From the NCBI RefSeq assembly GCF_019175385.1, contig NC_083337.1, positions 23,692,385-23,756,384 of the forward strand: DNA of 64,000 bases, read 5' to 3'. Source of the stretch: Lycium barbarum. Taxonomy: Eukaryota > Streptophyta > Magnoliopsida > Solanales > Solanaceae. Positions 1 to 11,967 of the stretch are shown here, piece by piece. The notes under the pieces were generated by a model. That model was not told the DNA's origin, did not search any database, and was given only the letters and a program-made list of their open reading frames with translations. The translations under genes and the position numbers were made by a program. Numbering within the stretch: position 1 is the stretch's first letter; each line of letters begins with the position of its first letter.

Positions 1-1204
1 TCCCTCCACCAGAAGTATTAGCAACTTCCTTTCCTTTGCCGTTGTTACGAGCATTCTGATTATTATTGTTAGCATTACCAGCAGGCGGATTTCTAGCAAA
101 TGCAGAAACCGGCGGAACATTCTTTTGGTTATTCATAGCAGTCAGCTCACGTAGCCACTTTCTGCATTCCCTCTTGATGTGGCCTCTAATCCCACAATGA
201 TGACAAATACGCTCTTCCCATCCTGGCGGACGACTACTTCCTTGCGAAAACTTACTATTATTATTGTTATTTTTCTGGCCTTGCCTACCAGAAGGCACAC
301 TAGCATGGGAATAAGCTCCAGACTGAGCAGGTGCAGAATACCCTTTACTCTGCCTTCCCTTATAATTATTACCACTGAAACCACTCGCCGATCGGGCCTT
401 CTTTTTTTTATCTCGATTCATTCTCTGCTCATTTTTCCAACTCTCTTGTTGCTCAGCAAACCCAACCAAAGATGAGAAAGTAAAAGTAGGAGACATGGCA
501 ATAGCAGCACATGGAGACTTGATACGTGGTACCAAGCCTTTCACAAAGCGAGTCAACTTATGCTTTTCAGTCGGAATCATGTATAAAGCATACTTTGACA
601 GACGAGTGAACTCCAAACTATACTCACGAACCGACTTGTTACCCTGCTCTAGCTTTTCAAACTTCGTAGCCATAGCAACTCTTTCCTCATCAGACAAGAA
701 CCTTTCCATGAACGCCTCTTCAAATTCAGACCATGTCGGAGCTAAAGTAGCGTCACCTCTCTCAGATTCCCACATCTCAAACCATACATGAGCAACATCC
801 TTCAACTGATACGAAGCAAGCCTCACAGCTTCTGAATCCTGGGCATCCATTGCCCTCAATGCCTTAAAGGTCTCATCTAAAAAGTGTTAGGGGTCGTCCA
901 CCTCTCGTGACCCAAAGAACTCTGGTGACTTTATGTCTAGGAATTGGTTAAATCTGCCTCCACCATGAGGTCCCACACCTCCACGCTGCTGTTGAGCCGT
1001 AACCAAAGCAGTCAACATTTGAATAGTCGTTTGCATAGTACCAATCTCAGGCACACCCGCAACAGGAACAGCAGGAGCAGGCGGTGCTGGGGGTGGTGCT
1101 TGATTTCCAGCATCATTTCCATTACCAACATTCGCGCCCTAAAGATTTTGGTTAACTTTCGCAGGACGTCCTCGTTTACTATTTTTGGATCGCGTCAGAG
1201 TCAT
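1..1204 (-). pseudogene. Broken gag of a Ty3-type retrotransposon (runs off left edge)
   Basis: Read on the minus strand from an ATG at 1204, this is a Ty3 gag polyprotein, which would form the element's particle and bind its RNA. An Ala/Pro/Gln-rich start is followed by the gag core, with the stretch DVAHVWFEMW typical of plant Ty3 gag. Near 155-215 lies a complete zinc knuckle, CHHCGIRGHIKREC (C-x2-C-x4-H-x4-C). An Asn-rich linker then runs to the window edge. In-frame stops lie at 1139-1141 and 887-889; the second replaces the residue before HFLDE and fits a Gln codon changed by one C-to-T step. From 886 down to 1 the frame stays open. Protease and pol would lie outside the window. The reading frame and knuckle are seen directly; the clade is not assigned. 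Confidence 0.85.
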
Positions 1205-1416
1205 TTCTGCAAGGCACGAATTAACGAGCGAATTAGAACGATCCTAAAAAGGACTTTAAGCTCTACAGCACAATCTAGAATCAAGAAGAATAGGAAACAC
1301 CTATAAATGTCTTGGGAGTTTCTCGGTCATGCAGGTGATCAGGCTGTACCAGGAAAACTCCACTAGACACAACTCCACAGACACCGACAATAATCTTAGG
1401 ACGTATTTAAACCTAG

Positions 1417-1428
1417 GCTCTGATACCA
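1417..1428 (-). other. Primer-binding site (initiator tRNA-Met type)
   Basis: On the minus strand TGGTATCAGAGC follows four bases after the LTR end at 1433. This is the tRNA-iMet complement used by most plant Ty3 and copia elements, and it fixes the 5' LTR end and the element's direction. Confidence 0.9.
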
Positions 1429-2224
1429 AGCTTGTCACGCCCCAAAACCCACCCTAGACGAGACCAGTATCCGACGTTATGAATAATATCGGAAGAACCT
1501 AAACAACACAATAACAAAACTTGAACCCTCCAGGTTCAACATTCGCCTCCAACAGTTTATAAAATAAAGGTAAACAAATCAAGCATATAAGAATTAAATC
1601 AGCGGAAGTCTTCAGTTATCTATACTTGTCAAACATGACAACTTGCCCAAGAGTTAATCAATAACTCAATAACTACCCACAAATGTATACTAGGGAGCTT
1701 CTAAGATAAAGGAATAATAGTCTGACTCATCGGGACGTTGCCCGGAAAACTAATGTAATAAATAAGCAAATCAATAGGGTGTCCCACGAATGAATGTGTC
1801 GGCTCACCAAATTAGCCGCAACAGCAAGTCCTTCCTAAGCACCGGGAGTATCAAGAACCTGCTCTTCTCCGTTACCTAACATACCATAAAAAACAATAAT
1901 GGTATGCCTGAGTACTTCATACTCAGTGAGTGCCTCGGGGACAATGAATAATACGAAAATAAAGTAAAATAATACATGAAGAAATCAGTCTTGAAAATCA
2001 TATGAAACCAACCTGAGAACAGTTATTCAGTCTATGTATCTCAATAGTATGTATCAAAACCCATTTATAAAGCCTCTTGTCAAGTTACAACTTCAAATAT
2101 GCTTTTTTAATCAATTAAGATAGTCATCCACAATTTCATAAGAGAGTAAGAATGTCACACATGCCAATACAGGCCAAAAAATCAAGCATATCGCGCATAG
2201 CGCACCACACCGGAACATATATTT

Positions 2225-2430
2225 CTCGGTGGCTATCCTTACTCCCGAATAGCTAGGCATAAATCACACCGGACTATGTAGTACGCAGTGGCTATCCTTC
2301 CTCCCGAATAGCTAGGCATAAATCACACCCCAGGTAACGAACCCAGCGGTGGCCACTCTTCCTCCCGAATGGCTAGGCAATGACACACTAGGATCCATAG
2401 TGGCTACCCTTCCTCCCGAGTAGCTAGGCC
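2225..2430. repeat. Four ~60-bp imperfect tandem repeats inside LTR
   Basis: Four units each contain a version of GTGGCTATCCTTCCTCCCGA followed by ATAGCTAGGCA. The same block occurs at about 61053-61260 in the related solo LTR, so it is an inherent part of family A. Confidence 0.8.
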
Positions 2431-3235
2431 AAACATCACAACAAAGTTCATAGCATAGAAGCGGATTCACAAATTGTCTCAAAGTAGTCACACCATAAAA
2501 TAGCATTAAAGCTCATTATCCCATTACGAAAATTCATAATTTCATAGATAATCATGAAAACGTTTCCACTTCCTTAAACATGATTACTTTGTCATAGTTC
2601 CTTTGTAAAATCATCAATACCAACAATTAACAATCATCACTAAGCATCTTTCATAGAGGAAAACAATCGTAACACCTTATACATATATAGGGTTTGTTAC
2701 AATCTAGGTTCAATGTGGGCTCGTCCCCTCACGCACATTAACCATTAATCAAAGCATGTAATAGATTTCAAGAATGTAAAACCAATTTATCATATCATTC
2801 AAAACATGCTTTTATAAAGAATCAATCTTTCAAGAGAGTTTGCAAAAGAGACATATAAATTACCTTTATATCCAAAAAGGATTTTATTTTTAAAGAGACA
2901 TACATCTAAAATAAGGTTTTTAAAAGGGAGACATACCTTAATTTGTTAAACAAGGTTTAACACATCACTTTTCTAATGAAGAACACCCAAACCATAGCTT
3001 GAATCACTTTGGGAATAATTATGTTGCAAACCCTAGGTTTTGATCAAAAAAATCATGTTAAGAATCATGGGTTTGATGTTAGAATGATTTAGTAATGTTA
3101 AGGATGCCCTTACCTTTGATTTGAAGACTTGGGGGAATGATTTTCGTCCTTAGGGTTGTTTAGGAAGTTGAGGAATAAACAAAAGAAGGGTCTTATTTAT
3201 ATTTTCTGGTGAAAACGGGCCAAAGGACGCCCCCA

Positions 3236-3380
3236 AAGGACGAACCGTCCCTCGTGTTACGGACCGTTCTTTGGACCGTCCCTTAGTGGAAATTTCCAGA
3301 GAGTTTCTGGAAATTTTTGAGACGTTACGGCTCATGTTACGGCCCGTAACACGTGTTACGGTCCGTAACGTCTCACCGTA
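3236..3380. repeat. Palindromic word cluster, family A LTR (GTTACGG-N-CCGTAAC)
   Basis: Two near-perfect 15-base palindromes, GTTACGGCCCGTAAC (3336-3350) and GTTACGGTCCGTAAC (3355-3369), stand with several half or degraded copies from 3240. On the element's strand the cluster lies about 350-500 bases into the LTR, directly upstream of the TATA-like box at 3193-3201. Confidence 0.85.
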
Positions 3381-3734
3381 ACACAGGCAAAATTTCCAGC
3401 GAAGATAGGCTTCAGTAAAACGGGCATAACATTTTGTACGCAGCTTTGTTTGGGCTGGGCGACCTACCGTTGGAAAGATATTTCAAAGATCTACAACTTT
3501 AATCAAGGAAGGCTTTCCAAAGTCGCAACAAATTTTCATGAAAATCGCCCAGAAGAAAGACCTACCAAAACTAAGGCGAATTTAAGAGCCCTTAAGAACT
3601 TCACTAGTTGGTTTGACTTCAAAACGACCATCCTCCACCCGAATTCATCAAGAATGGATTCATATAGATATAATATCATCTTAATACTATATTTTTACAC
3701 CTTCACACCTAGTTCAAGTTTACGAGGTGTTACA

Positions 3735-5809
3735 CTGCACTTCCGGAGTAGTGGGGTGCTCCTGTAATCTGCTGAGTAAGTGTCTGCACCGTCTCCCTGT
3801 CTACCTGTGGGCATGAACACAGCGTCCATAAAAAGAAAGGGCATCAGTACGAACAATACACTGAGTATGTAAGGCATATGTCGTAACATAATAAGAAAAT
3901 ATAACTGTAATTGCTTGCCTCTTGAGGCGGAATCATGCATGCTCACTTTTACCTTTTAAACATATCGCACATACATACATAAACTGTCTGAATCAATAAG
4001 ATCATTATCCCGCGTCCGGGGTAACTATCTCACGCCGCTCACTAGTGGTGCTGCCCGTGCCATATAGACACGGTGTAGTAAGCCGCCTGCCTTAGCGGTG
4101 CTGCCCGGCCGTCTAGGCACGGTGTAAGCATCATCATATACTTAACATGAATCATGCATAAGATCCCAAGTAAAAACTGTAACTCTAGGAGTGACGTAAG
4201 GTCGGAAACCTCTGATTATATTATGGAACAATCATCATCGCTATGCCTTGCCGTAAAAGAACTAGTATCATGAGGTGAGTCAACAACAAGGAATAACATC
4301 AATGAAGTCATAAACATAGGATTATCAGGCTCATGAAAGCATCATTATCATAGAATATATCTCATCTCTATCTCATAAGGAGCTCTTAAGGATCTTTAAC
4401 TTTCATTTTTAGGGATGTAAGAAGTTCATGGGAATATAGAAAAGAAATTATAGTATAGAAGTCACGCCTTTGAAAGAAGGGGACTAGCCTCACATACCTT
4501 TACGTCTCCTCAAGTTTATCATCTAAATGTTTGCCTTTCAAGCTCGCGATTTACATTCAAGAGAATTTGTACTAAGATTAGACAATCGGAAATATGCTTA
4601 AGCTTAAGCTAAAACAACTAAGAGCTAATGAAGATTTGGTGACATTTCCTTTGTTCGACAACTTCCTCCATAAAATAAGAAAACTACCAAACATCAATAG
4701 GAACACCCATAATATCATAATCAATAGATTCTTTAAGTTAAGCATTGTTTACTTCTCAAACCCACCTTTAAAATCATCCATAACCATACCTATAATACAA
4801 CATCATATTTATTCTTCACATAATACCCTAATCATCCTCAAGTAACACTCCTTTGTCATCATTTGTATTATTCACCAGAAGATTGTACTCACAACATGTC
4901 AAGAACTATAATTAAAGTCAAGTCATTATTCAAGAATATCACTATTTCCATATTTGCACTCCATATTCTTCTTCCTTCCATAATCCAAGTCTTTCAACCA
5001 CTCAATGTTCTTAATAACATGAATTGAACACAATACTCACCTTTGATGATGTAGGAATGGACTTTGGGTGACAATACTTCACTTGGAGAAAAACCCCACT
5101 TCAATACAAAAGAACTTCTTGATCTCCACAAACCCTAGTGAGCATCCACACCACACTTAATTTTGCTAATTCTTGGTGTTTAATCCTTGATTTCCCTTGG
5201 ATACATTATAATATGGTGTGAGAAATATTCTAGAGCTTCCATGACTTAGAGAGAAAGTGAAATATGAAAATTATGGACAAGGGTCGTTTATTTATAGGTG
5301 AAACTGGAAGGTTCTAGAGAAGCGGTTCGACGACCGGTCGACGTGTCGACTTGCTTCGTCGACTTACGATTGTAAATCCCTGATTCCAGAAACATGTTGA
5401 TGGTTGGGTCGACGGTCCGTCGACTTGACCCATCGAATTGCGCCTGCAGATCTCAGTCTGCAGGAACATGTTAGCGGTATATAGTGACGGTCCGTCGACA
5501 TGTCGACGGCCCGTCAACAGTGACTGGTGTCTGCAGAATTTTCCTGATTCAGTTCAGATTTCATCGATTCAATCCGTTCAACTTAAAATCCTGTAAATTA
5601 CCAGGAACACCTGCTCATACATTTGTACATGGGGTAAGACACTCTTTATCATAACTTTCTCCAACAAGCTTTCTTGTCTCTCCTCAAATGTCTCTGGAAT
5701 CTTAATTAGAATCATTAAGTATCCGTTATTACTTGTAGGGACACCATATACACCTTAACTTGCGTTAGTCTATTTACCGTGCAACAACTCGAAATTCTGA
5801 GGTGTAACT
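3735..5809 (-). mobile_element. Truncated LTR, family B, minus strand
   Basis: The sequence matches the other family B LTRs of this window in order. It has the 'tgggcatgaacacagcgtcc' stretch, the 'gtaaggcat' block near 3870, a GC-rich repeat block with 'gtggtgctgcccg' near 4050, and 'gtgacgtaaggtcgg' near 4190. Its element-start end lies near 5809, where CTGAGGTGTAAC is a worn form of the usual CGAGGTGTTACA. The other end was displaced by insertion of the family A element at 3734. No coding sequence was seen; the short open frames inside are not conserved. Confidence 0.7.
5320..5520. repeat. Palindromic word cluster, family B LTR (GTCGACGG-N-CCGTCGAC)
   Basis: GTCGACGGTCCGTCGAC at 5408-5424 is a perfect odd-centred palindrome. 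Related words lie at 5327-5364 and 5486-5517. A TATA-like TATAAATAA on the minus strand (5288-5296) follows immediately, so the cluster lies just upstream of the presumed transcription start. Confidence 0.85.
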
Positions 5810-5931
5810 TATCAAATCTGTTGCAACAACTACGTTACATGTTGGGGTTTTTCCAACTAAGTTATCTATTACAACTTATGTTTTATCCAACAATAATAAG
5901 GACTTGTTCAACAATTTACTCATATGCTGCA

Positions 5932-6204
5932 ACAGATACTACACTTGCTACAACAGATAGTACCGTTGTTGCAATAGATACTACAATTACTACAATAGAT
6001 ACTATAGTAGCTGCAACAAATACTGCAGTTATTGCAACTGACACTACACTTGCTGCAATAGATACTACACTTGTTGCACCAGATACTACAGTAGCTGCAA
6101 TAGATACTATAGTTGTTGTAACTGATACTACACTTGCTGCAATAGATACTACACTTGCTGCAGCAGATACTACACTTGTTGCAACAGATACTACTTGGTT
6201 CACC
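5932..6204. repeat. 21-bp minisatellite, about 13 copies
   Basis: The unit is close to GATACTACACTTGCTGCAATA. Thirteen imperfect copies run head to tail. Because the period is a multiple of three and the unit lacks stops, several frames on both strands stay open, including a plus-strand 7-residue repeat near TDTTLAA. I regard those frames as by-products. The unit ends in the TTGCAACA-like word seen in the arrays further right. Confidence 0.9.
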
Positions 6205-6815
6205 CATATTTAGTGATTAACAAAGGGAATCAACCATATTTAGTGACAAACAAAGGAAATCAACTATATTTAGTGATCAATGTGAAATACTTAATCAATT
6301 TTATGTATTTTGATAAGGAAAGATGATATACAAAGTCAGTATACGCTAAATCGAGTGATCATTAGAGTGAATTGATGTGAATTACTTGATTCACCCATTT
6401 AGTGACAACCCAAGGAAATCAACCATGTTTAGTGATCAATGTGAAATACTTAATCAATTTTATGTATTTTGAGTCAGGAAAGATGATCTACTAAGTCAGT
6501 ATGTACCAAATCAAGTGATCATTAGAGTGAATTAATGTAAACTACTTGATTCATCCATATTTAGTGACAAACAAAGGAAATCAACCATATTTAGTGACAA
6601 AAAAAGAAAATCAGCCATATTTAGTGATCAATGTGAAATACTTAATCAATTTTATGTATTTTGAGTCAGAAAAGATGATCTACTAAGTCAGTATGCACTA
6701 AATCGAGTGATCATTAGAGTGAATTTATGTGTACTACTTGATTCACCCATACTTAGTGATAAACAAAGGAAATCAACCATATTTAGTGATCAGTGTAAAA
6801 TACTTAAGTCACAAT
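6191..6815. repeat. Tandem repeat, ~155-195 bp unit, about 3.5 copies
   Basis: Each unit opens with ACTTGATTCACCCATATTTA and continues with 'aaggaaatcaaccatatttagtgatcaa' and 'gtgatcattagagtgaatt'. Units begin near 6191, 6388, 6543 and 6737. Length varies because the short inner motif CCATATTTAGTGA is itself present two or three times per unit. No gene is seen here. Confidence 0.85.
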
Positions 6816-7240
6816 ACAAGTACATTGTTGCAACAACTAAGTATATTGTTGCAATAAAAAATCCATATGTTCCAACAGATTCCTTACTTGTTGCAAAATC
6901 TTCAGCAGCTGTTGGATTATTTGCAATAGAAGATCCATACGTTCCAACATATTCCTTATTTGTTGCAACATCTTCAGCAGCTGCTGGATTATTTGCAACA
7001 GATTATTTATCTATTGCAATATATTACGTATTTGTTGCAAATAAATTCTAATATCAGCTCTTTGATTTTATCCAACATATGGGAATCTGTTGCAACAACT
7101 AATGAATATGTTGCAATAACTTTTTCACATCTGTTGCAACATTTGCACCAGTCGTTTTATTTTTACCAACAAATTAGGTATCTGTTCCAACATATTTGTG
7201 ACTTGCATAAAACTACTGAAACAACTTAAACAGTAAATAA
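6816..7240. repeat. TTGTTGCAACAA-type palindromic array (first tract)
   Basis: Words such as TTGTTGCAACAAC, TTGCAATA and GTTCCAACA recur every 15-35 bases. A 72-bp segment is tandemly doubled (6861-6932 and 6933-7004), including 'tcttcagcagctg'. Short open frames rich in Leu and Gln arise from the repeat and are not taken as genes. Confidence 0.8.
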
Positions 7241-8039
7241 GGGTACTGAACATAGAATATATATTTAATAAAATTACATAATGTCTTCATCCACCATAAT
7301 TCAAATGCAAGCAAAACATAAGAGAATTTTTTTTAATGCAAACATAACATAAGAGAAATTGTTTGTCCCCACATTAGGGCTCCAACACCTTATCAATAAT
7401 TCCACAGGCCCACCTCAATTACATCCTCTCCATATTATTGTCACTCAATAAAGTTTCGGGCTTGGTCATATTCGTGCGGGTAAGCAAAGCCTCAACAAAA
7501 GCAAGTGATCAGGAAACACAAACCCTATTGGTCTAATTGCGGGGGCTATTCTTCTTCCGATCAAACACCCACGATTCATTGAGCAACATTTCAGGCGAGT
7601 GTGAGAACATACCACTCTGTTTTACCAACTTGGGGAACAAATACAATACCAGCTGCATGTGGCAGAAGAAAGCACTATCTTCATTAAATAGGATGTTGCA
7701 ATCATAAGCATTTATGATACCCTCCTCAATGATGATCTCAGTAGTGACAAAATGGTTGTCATTAATATTCATGACAAATATGATTCTTTTGGCACCAATT
7801 CACTCGCAGCCACCTGGGTAGGGTATACTACCTCTGGGTTAAGTGAGACTATTATCGTCCCACCTAAAGAGAGAAAGTCTTTCCTTATAGGGCACATCAC
7901 CCTCATGTGTAGCCTTATCGATAAACTCTAAGTAGTTGTTGCGAATGTGATGGTAGAAGTTGAGGTCCATGATTCTATCAGAGGAATCATACGCATCAGG
8001 AACAAGATTTCATCTACATACTGCAGTAAAATTATCAAA

Positions 8040-8262
8040 ACAGTCAGTCACTTGCTACAACAACTTAGTAACTTGTTGGAACAAATAGTCAACTTGCTGC
8101 AATAGATAGTTAACTTGTTTGAACAACTATATCTTACTGCAACAACTTAGTAACTTGTTGGAATAACTAGTTAACTTGCTGCAGCAAGTTCAACAAATTA
8201 CAGGACTTGTTGCAACAACATACTGTATTAGACAGATAAATACAAGTGTTGAAATTTACCCA
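8040..8262. repeat. TTGTTGCAACAA-type array (second tract, intron-like)
   Basis: Alternating CAACAACTTAGTAACTTGTTG words recur with about 20-30 base spacing, between two coding-like pieces of the Ulp1-type pseudogene. The position suggests an intron of the transposon gene. Confidence 0.75.
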
Positions 8263-8790
8263 ATCCTCCAACCATGTCTGCATGCTTGTCATAACCTTGA
8301 AGTCTTCGGCCCCAAATTCATGCATTTAGTACATTGCTTTCCCACTCCTTTTGGCTTTGATCAAGGTTTCAAGCTTTTTCTTTCTTTGGGGATTTACACG
8401 CTTGAAAATATCTATTTTTTTAGCACTTGTGGCACAATTTCAGCAGGAGGAGTAGTAATAGACTTCTATGGAGTACCTGGTTTCCTTGCTCTACAATCAG
8501 CAAGTGCCTTGGAAATTGTTTTGGCCCTCTTGCGAATCCCAATAGGAGTATAGAGTGAGCTAAGTTTCTTGGATGGATTGACACCCCTCTTGGGTATCAA
8601 ACTCTGTATAGCAGAATTTGTATCTTTTTGTGCCTGAACCAACTCTTCAACCTTGTTTATCAAATCATCCATTTTCAGCTTGCAAGTACTGCATTCACAA
8701 GCATAAGAAGACACCTTGGAGGTACCGACACCAATTGAATATCTACCCGACCTATATGGGATATCTGTGGTCTGCCCACTACCACCACTT

Positions 8791-9088
8791 TGGGGAGTAT
8801 ATCCACCAACTCTACCACAAACTCCATCACTATCATCATCATCATCTTTACTTTTATCAGCAAGACCTTCCACAACTTGTCATGCAACATCAACAACAAT
8901 ATCAGTATCAACACCATCACCATACACTTTGGGGAGTATATCCACCAATTTTACCACAAACTCCATCACTATCATCATTATCATCTCTTCTTTTATCAGC
9001 AAGACCTTCCACAGCTTGTCGTACAACATCAACAACAGTATCAATATCAACACCATCACCATCACCAACACCAACACCAACACCAACA
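8791..9088. repeat. 149-bp tandem duplication inside the Ulp1-type pseudogene
   Basis: The segment from TGGGGAGTATATCCACCAA through 'atcaacaccatcacca' occurs twice, offset by 149 bases (8791 and 8940). Because 149 is not a multiple of three, the duplication moves the minus-strand frame, so the acidic repeat protein continues in a different frame in each copy. It is followed at about 9045-9125 by a (CACCAA)n-like microsatellite. Confidence 0.85.
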
Positions 9089-9379
9089 CCAACATCAACA
9101 TCACCATCAACACCATCAACAACACCAGCCGTTATGATGGCTGTGGCTTCAGCCAATTCTTCTTTTATCTGATCAATCAATTCATCCGACACAGATTCCA
9201 TAGGCCCTAAACTAACAACACATGGCATGTGCAACTTTCATTTTATCGGGATAAGCCGTGGATGCACATCCTACAACAAACAAACAGATATATTCAAATG
9301 GTTGGAAGAATTTACAAGATGTTGTAACAGATTGACAAGTTAACAATTTAACAAATAACTTGATTTGTTGCAGCAGGTG

Positions 9380-11962
9380 TGTCACGACCCAAACTGATGG
9401 GCCGCAACAAGTGCCTGACCATTGCTGGTCAAACACTCCTATGTCTGCATTTACCTCTCACTGACTATCCTGGGCCCATACACAATCTGTAACTGAGTTG
9501 GACTGTCTCCCGAACAATCAACATAAGAAACACCGTACCGGGAACTCTCAGCCAATGCATACATATGAACATAAACACTGCGAATAACAGCGCGGGCCGA
9601 TTTGGCCACCACACATATATAATGTACAACAAAATGAGTGTTGACGGGGCTGCTTAACAACACGACTACATATCACTGTCTACAGACCCTATGGAGTACA
9701 AACAGTAGAAAGGACAGGACAAGGCCCTGCCGTACCCAAATATGTACGTAGCCGAATAGCATACCAAAAGGGCTGTAGCTCCGGATCAATGGAGCATACT
9801 GACTGCTTCTGAGGGGAGGTCCTACTGCTGTGGATCGTCCGTTTGGCTACCTGATCCTATATGCATGAACGCAGCGTCCACAATAATGGACGTAAGTACG
9901 AGTAATGTACTGAGTATGTAAGGCATGAATGATAACATGATAATATGTACAGAACATGAACAACAACATAATAAGGAAATATGGAAAATATAAGAAAAAG
10001 GTATGACTGTCACTGCTTGCCTCTTAAGGCGGACTCACGCATGCTTACTTTTACCTTCAAAACATATCACCCATACATACATAAACTGTCTGAATCAAAT
10101 AACATCATTAGCCCGCGTCCGGGCCTCCCGCGTTCGGGGTAATCATCTCACGCTGCCCACTAGTGGTGCTGCCCGTGCCATATAGACACGGTGTTATTAT
10201 CATCATCTATAAGCCGCCCACTACGCCCAGCATAGTGGTGCTGCCCGGCCATATAGGCACAGTGTAATCATCCATAAGCCGCCCACTACGCCTAGCGTAG
10301 TGGTGCTGCCTGGCCGTATAGGCGCGGCGTAATCATCACAACATAAGCATGCATAAGAGCCCAATCAAAATTTATAACTCCATCGGAGTGACGTAAGGTC
10401 GGTAACATCCGATTGTATTATGGAATAATCATGATCGGCGTGTGTCACCTTGAAAGGACGAGCATTATAAGGTGTGACTATCAATGAAAAATAACATCAA
10501 GGGAAAACATAGAGTGAGATCATAAATACCATAAAGCGTCAATTCATATACTTTGAAGTCTTTGGAAAATAGTGTCATTATCAAGGAATAAAATTAAGGA
10601 TCAAGAAATAACTCAATATTCTCATATTCATATTAAATCCACAACTTGAGACTTTCAAACATGAAACCATTCTCATCATAATCATCATAGACATATTTTC
10701 ATCTTTGACATCATCGTTGTTATTACAAAAACATGTCCGTTGTTGTAGTCATAAAAGCTTACAAAATCATAAACCTTTGTTTTGAAAAAATACGGACATT
10801 TTGGAAAACATTTACGGGTTATCAGGAAGAAAATCATGCTTTGGAGTCATAAACATCTAACTTTTGGAAACAAAGAAGTTATGAAAACATTTATGAAATC
10901 GTACCATAGGAATCATGCCTTTGAAAGAAAAGGACAAGCCTTAATATACCTGTTCAACCTCCTAGTAGGTACGCTTATGTGTCCGAGCTCGCAAGTCTAC
11001 ATTTAAGAGGATTTATACTAACGTTAGCCTCTTCATCGCACACTTGTACCAAGTTTCAAATTATACTATTCTATATTCTGCCGAAAATCGGGCAGCACCT
11101 CCCCTGTTTATATGCCTAGCCCGAATTCTCAATTCAACAACCAACAACAACAATAACAATACCAACATCCATAACATCATTTCCAACACCAAAGTATTCC
11201 ATAGAACAACCCACACGCTGTTTTCCAACTTCCATAACTAACCGACTTACTACATAATTATTTAACGACTTTATCTCTGTAAATAAGCCTAAAATAATAC
11301 CAAAAGAGAAAGATTCATACCGTTTTTCTTGTTAGGACAGCAATATCCTCAATATCCACGCTAAAATTCACCGCAAAACAATACTAGAATCGCAACCATG
11401 CTTTACCCGGACCTAAACCACTACTCCGATACTTGAAAATTGCTCACTTTTGTTTTCCTCTCTCTCTCTCTTCAATTTTCTGGAAATTTCTGGGCTAAAT
11501 CTGGTGAAAAAAGGGGGTTCTTACCCTTTTTATAAGGGTCAAATTCGGGGGGTCACTGTAGCATTTCTGCTCTGTCAGCCGAAATTGTAACGTCCATAAT
11601 TCTCTACTCCGATGTCCTATCGACGAGCAGTTTTTGCGTTGGAAACTAGACTCGACGAACTTCATTTTAGGATTTTGTTTCACCTTAAAACACTTCATAT
11701 GCTCAGAGATATTCATCCCCCAAGTTGGACCAAAATTTTCACACAAAACAATTACGCATCCTTTCTCCAAAGTCGTACCACTCCATTTCTTCCACTCATT
11801 TCCTTATAAAACCTTCCAGTATACCTTATATACATCATTCACTTATTAAATATACTAAATAATGCTTGCTCCTTATATTCCAAAGTGGTTTTACTTAACC
11901 CTAACTCAACATACTTATGTTTCAAATTTGATAAGTGTTCTTCGAAGATATGGGGTGCAACA
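9380..11962 (-). mobile_element. Solo LTR, family B, with target duplication AGGTG (2583 bp)
   Basis: On the plus strand it begins TGTCACGACCC and ends TGGGGTGCAACA. AGGTG is repeated exactly on both sides (9375-9379 and 11963-11967). No internal region is present, so it is a solo LTR made by LTR-LTR recombination. Inside are the family B landmarks (a 'gcatgaacgcagcgtcc' stretch near 9865, a GC-rich repeat block at 10130-10340 and 'gtgacgtaaggtcgg' near 10388). It lies within the TTGCAACA-rich part of the Ulp1-type element; removing it rejoins that tract at 11968. Confidence 0.9.
10130..10340. repeat. Three ~65-bp GC-rich repeats in family B LTR
   Basis: Three units share CCCACTA...TAGTGGTGCTGCCCGGCC...TATAGGCACGGTGTAATCATC. 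The inner CACTA/TAGTG arms are inverted, so each unit could fold. Shorter versions lie at 4030-4130 and 59340-59430 in other family B LTRs. Confidence 0.75.
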
Positions 11963-11967
11963 AGGTG

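Larger units (their letters stand above)
1433..3734 (-). mobile_element. 5' LTR, family A, minus strand (2302 bp)
   Basis: On the plus strand it starts TGTCACGCCCC and ends TGTTACA, so it has TG...CA ends in both directions. The primer-binding site lies next to its low-coordinate end. It is clearly related along its length to the solo LTR at 60094-62724: both share the ends, a block of four repeats near the middle, the 'fewer than usual G' leader and a palindrome cluster. It interrupts a family B LTR: the next bases, CTGCA at 3735-3739, are the expected target duplication, whose partner would lie left of the window. A TATA-like TATAAATAA lies on the minus strand at 3193-3201. Confidence 0.85.
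7384..9234 (-). pseudogene. Broken C-terminal part of a Ulp1 (C48) protease-like transposon gene
   Basis: Read on the minus strand, the first piece (9234-8917) is acidic and Val/Asp/Gly-rich. The next (8873-8466) has CECSTCKLKMDDLINKVEEL and a basic stretch ending ISKAL. A repeat-filled gap (8262-8040) looks like an intron. Pieces at about 7970-7533 read ...MNINDNHFVTTEIIIEEG and NAYDCN, matching the positions of the catalytic His (usually in HW) and Asp (usually YDS) of C48 peptidases encoded by plant Mutator-like elements. The last piece (to about 7390) has a worn LRWA motif. The catalytic Cys region is not visible. Stops and frame changes break it. It probably belongs with the DUF1985 half at 40470-41593. 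The family is from memory of plant proteins; function today is unlikely. Confidence 0.65.

Noticed and set aside
2225..2430. Regularly spaced repeats resembling a CRISPR-like array
   Set aside because: The units are degenerate throughout, the same block sits in a sister LTR, and the sequence is plant nuclear DNA with retrotransposon context.
5779..6213. 144-residue plus-strand frame with TDTTLAA repeats
   Set aside because: It is a translation of the 21-bp minisatellite with no start context, domain or partner exon.
8618..9210. Long overlapping open frames on the plus strand rich in His, Thr/Ser/Pro or Asn/Ile (up to 184 aa)
   Set aside because: They are by-products of the ATC/CAC/CAA repeats; the minus strand reads a recognisable transposon protein through the same bases.
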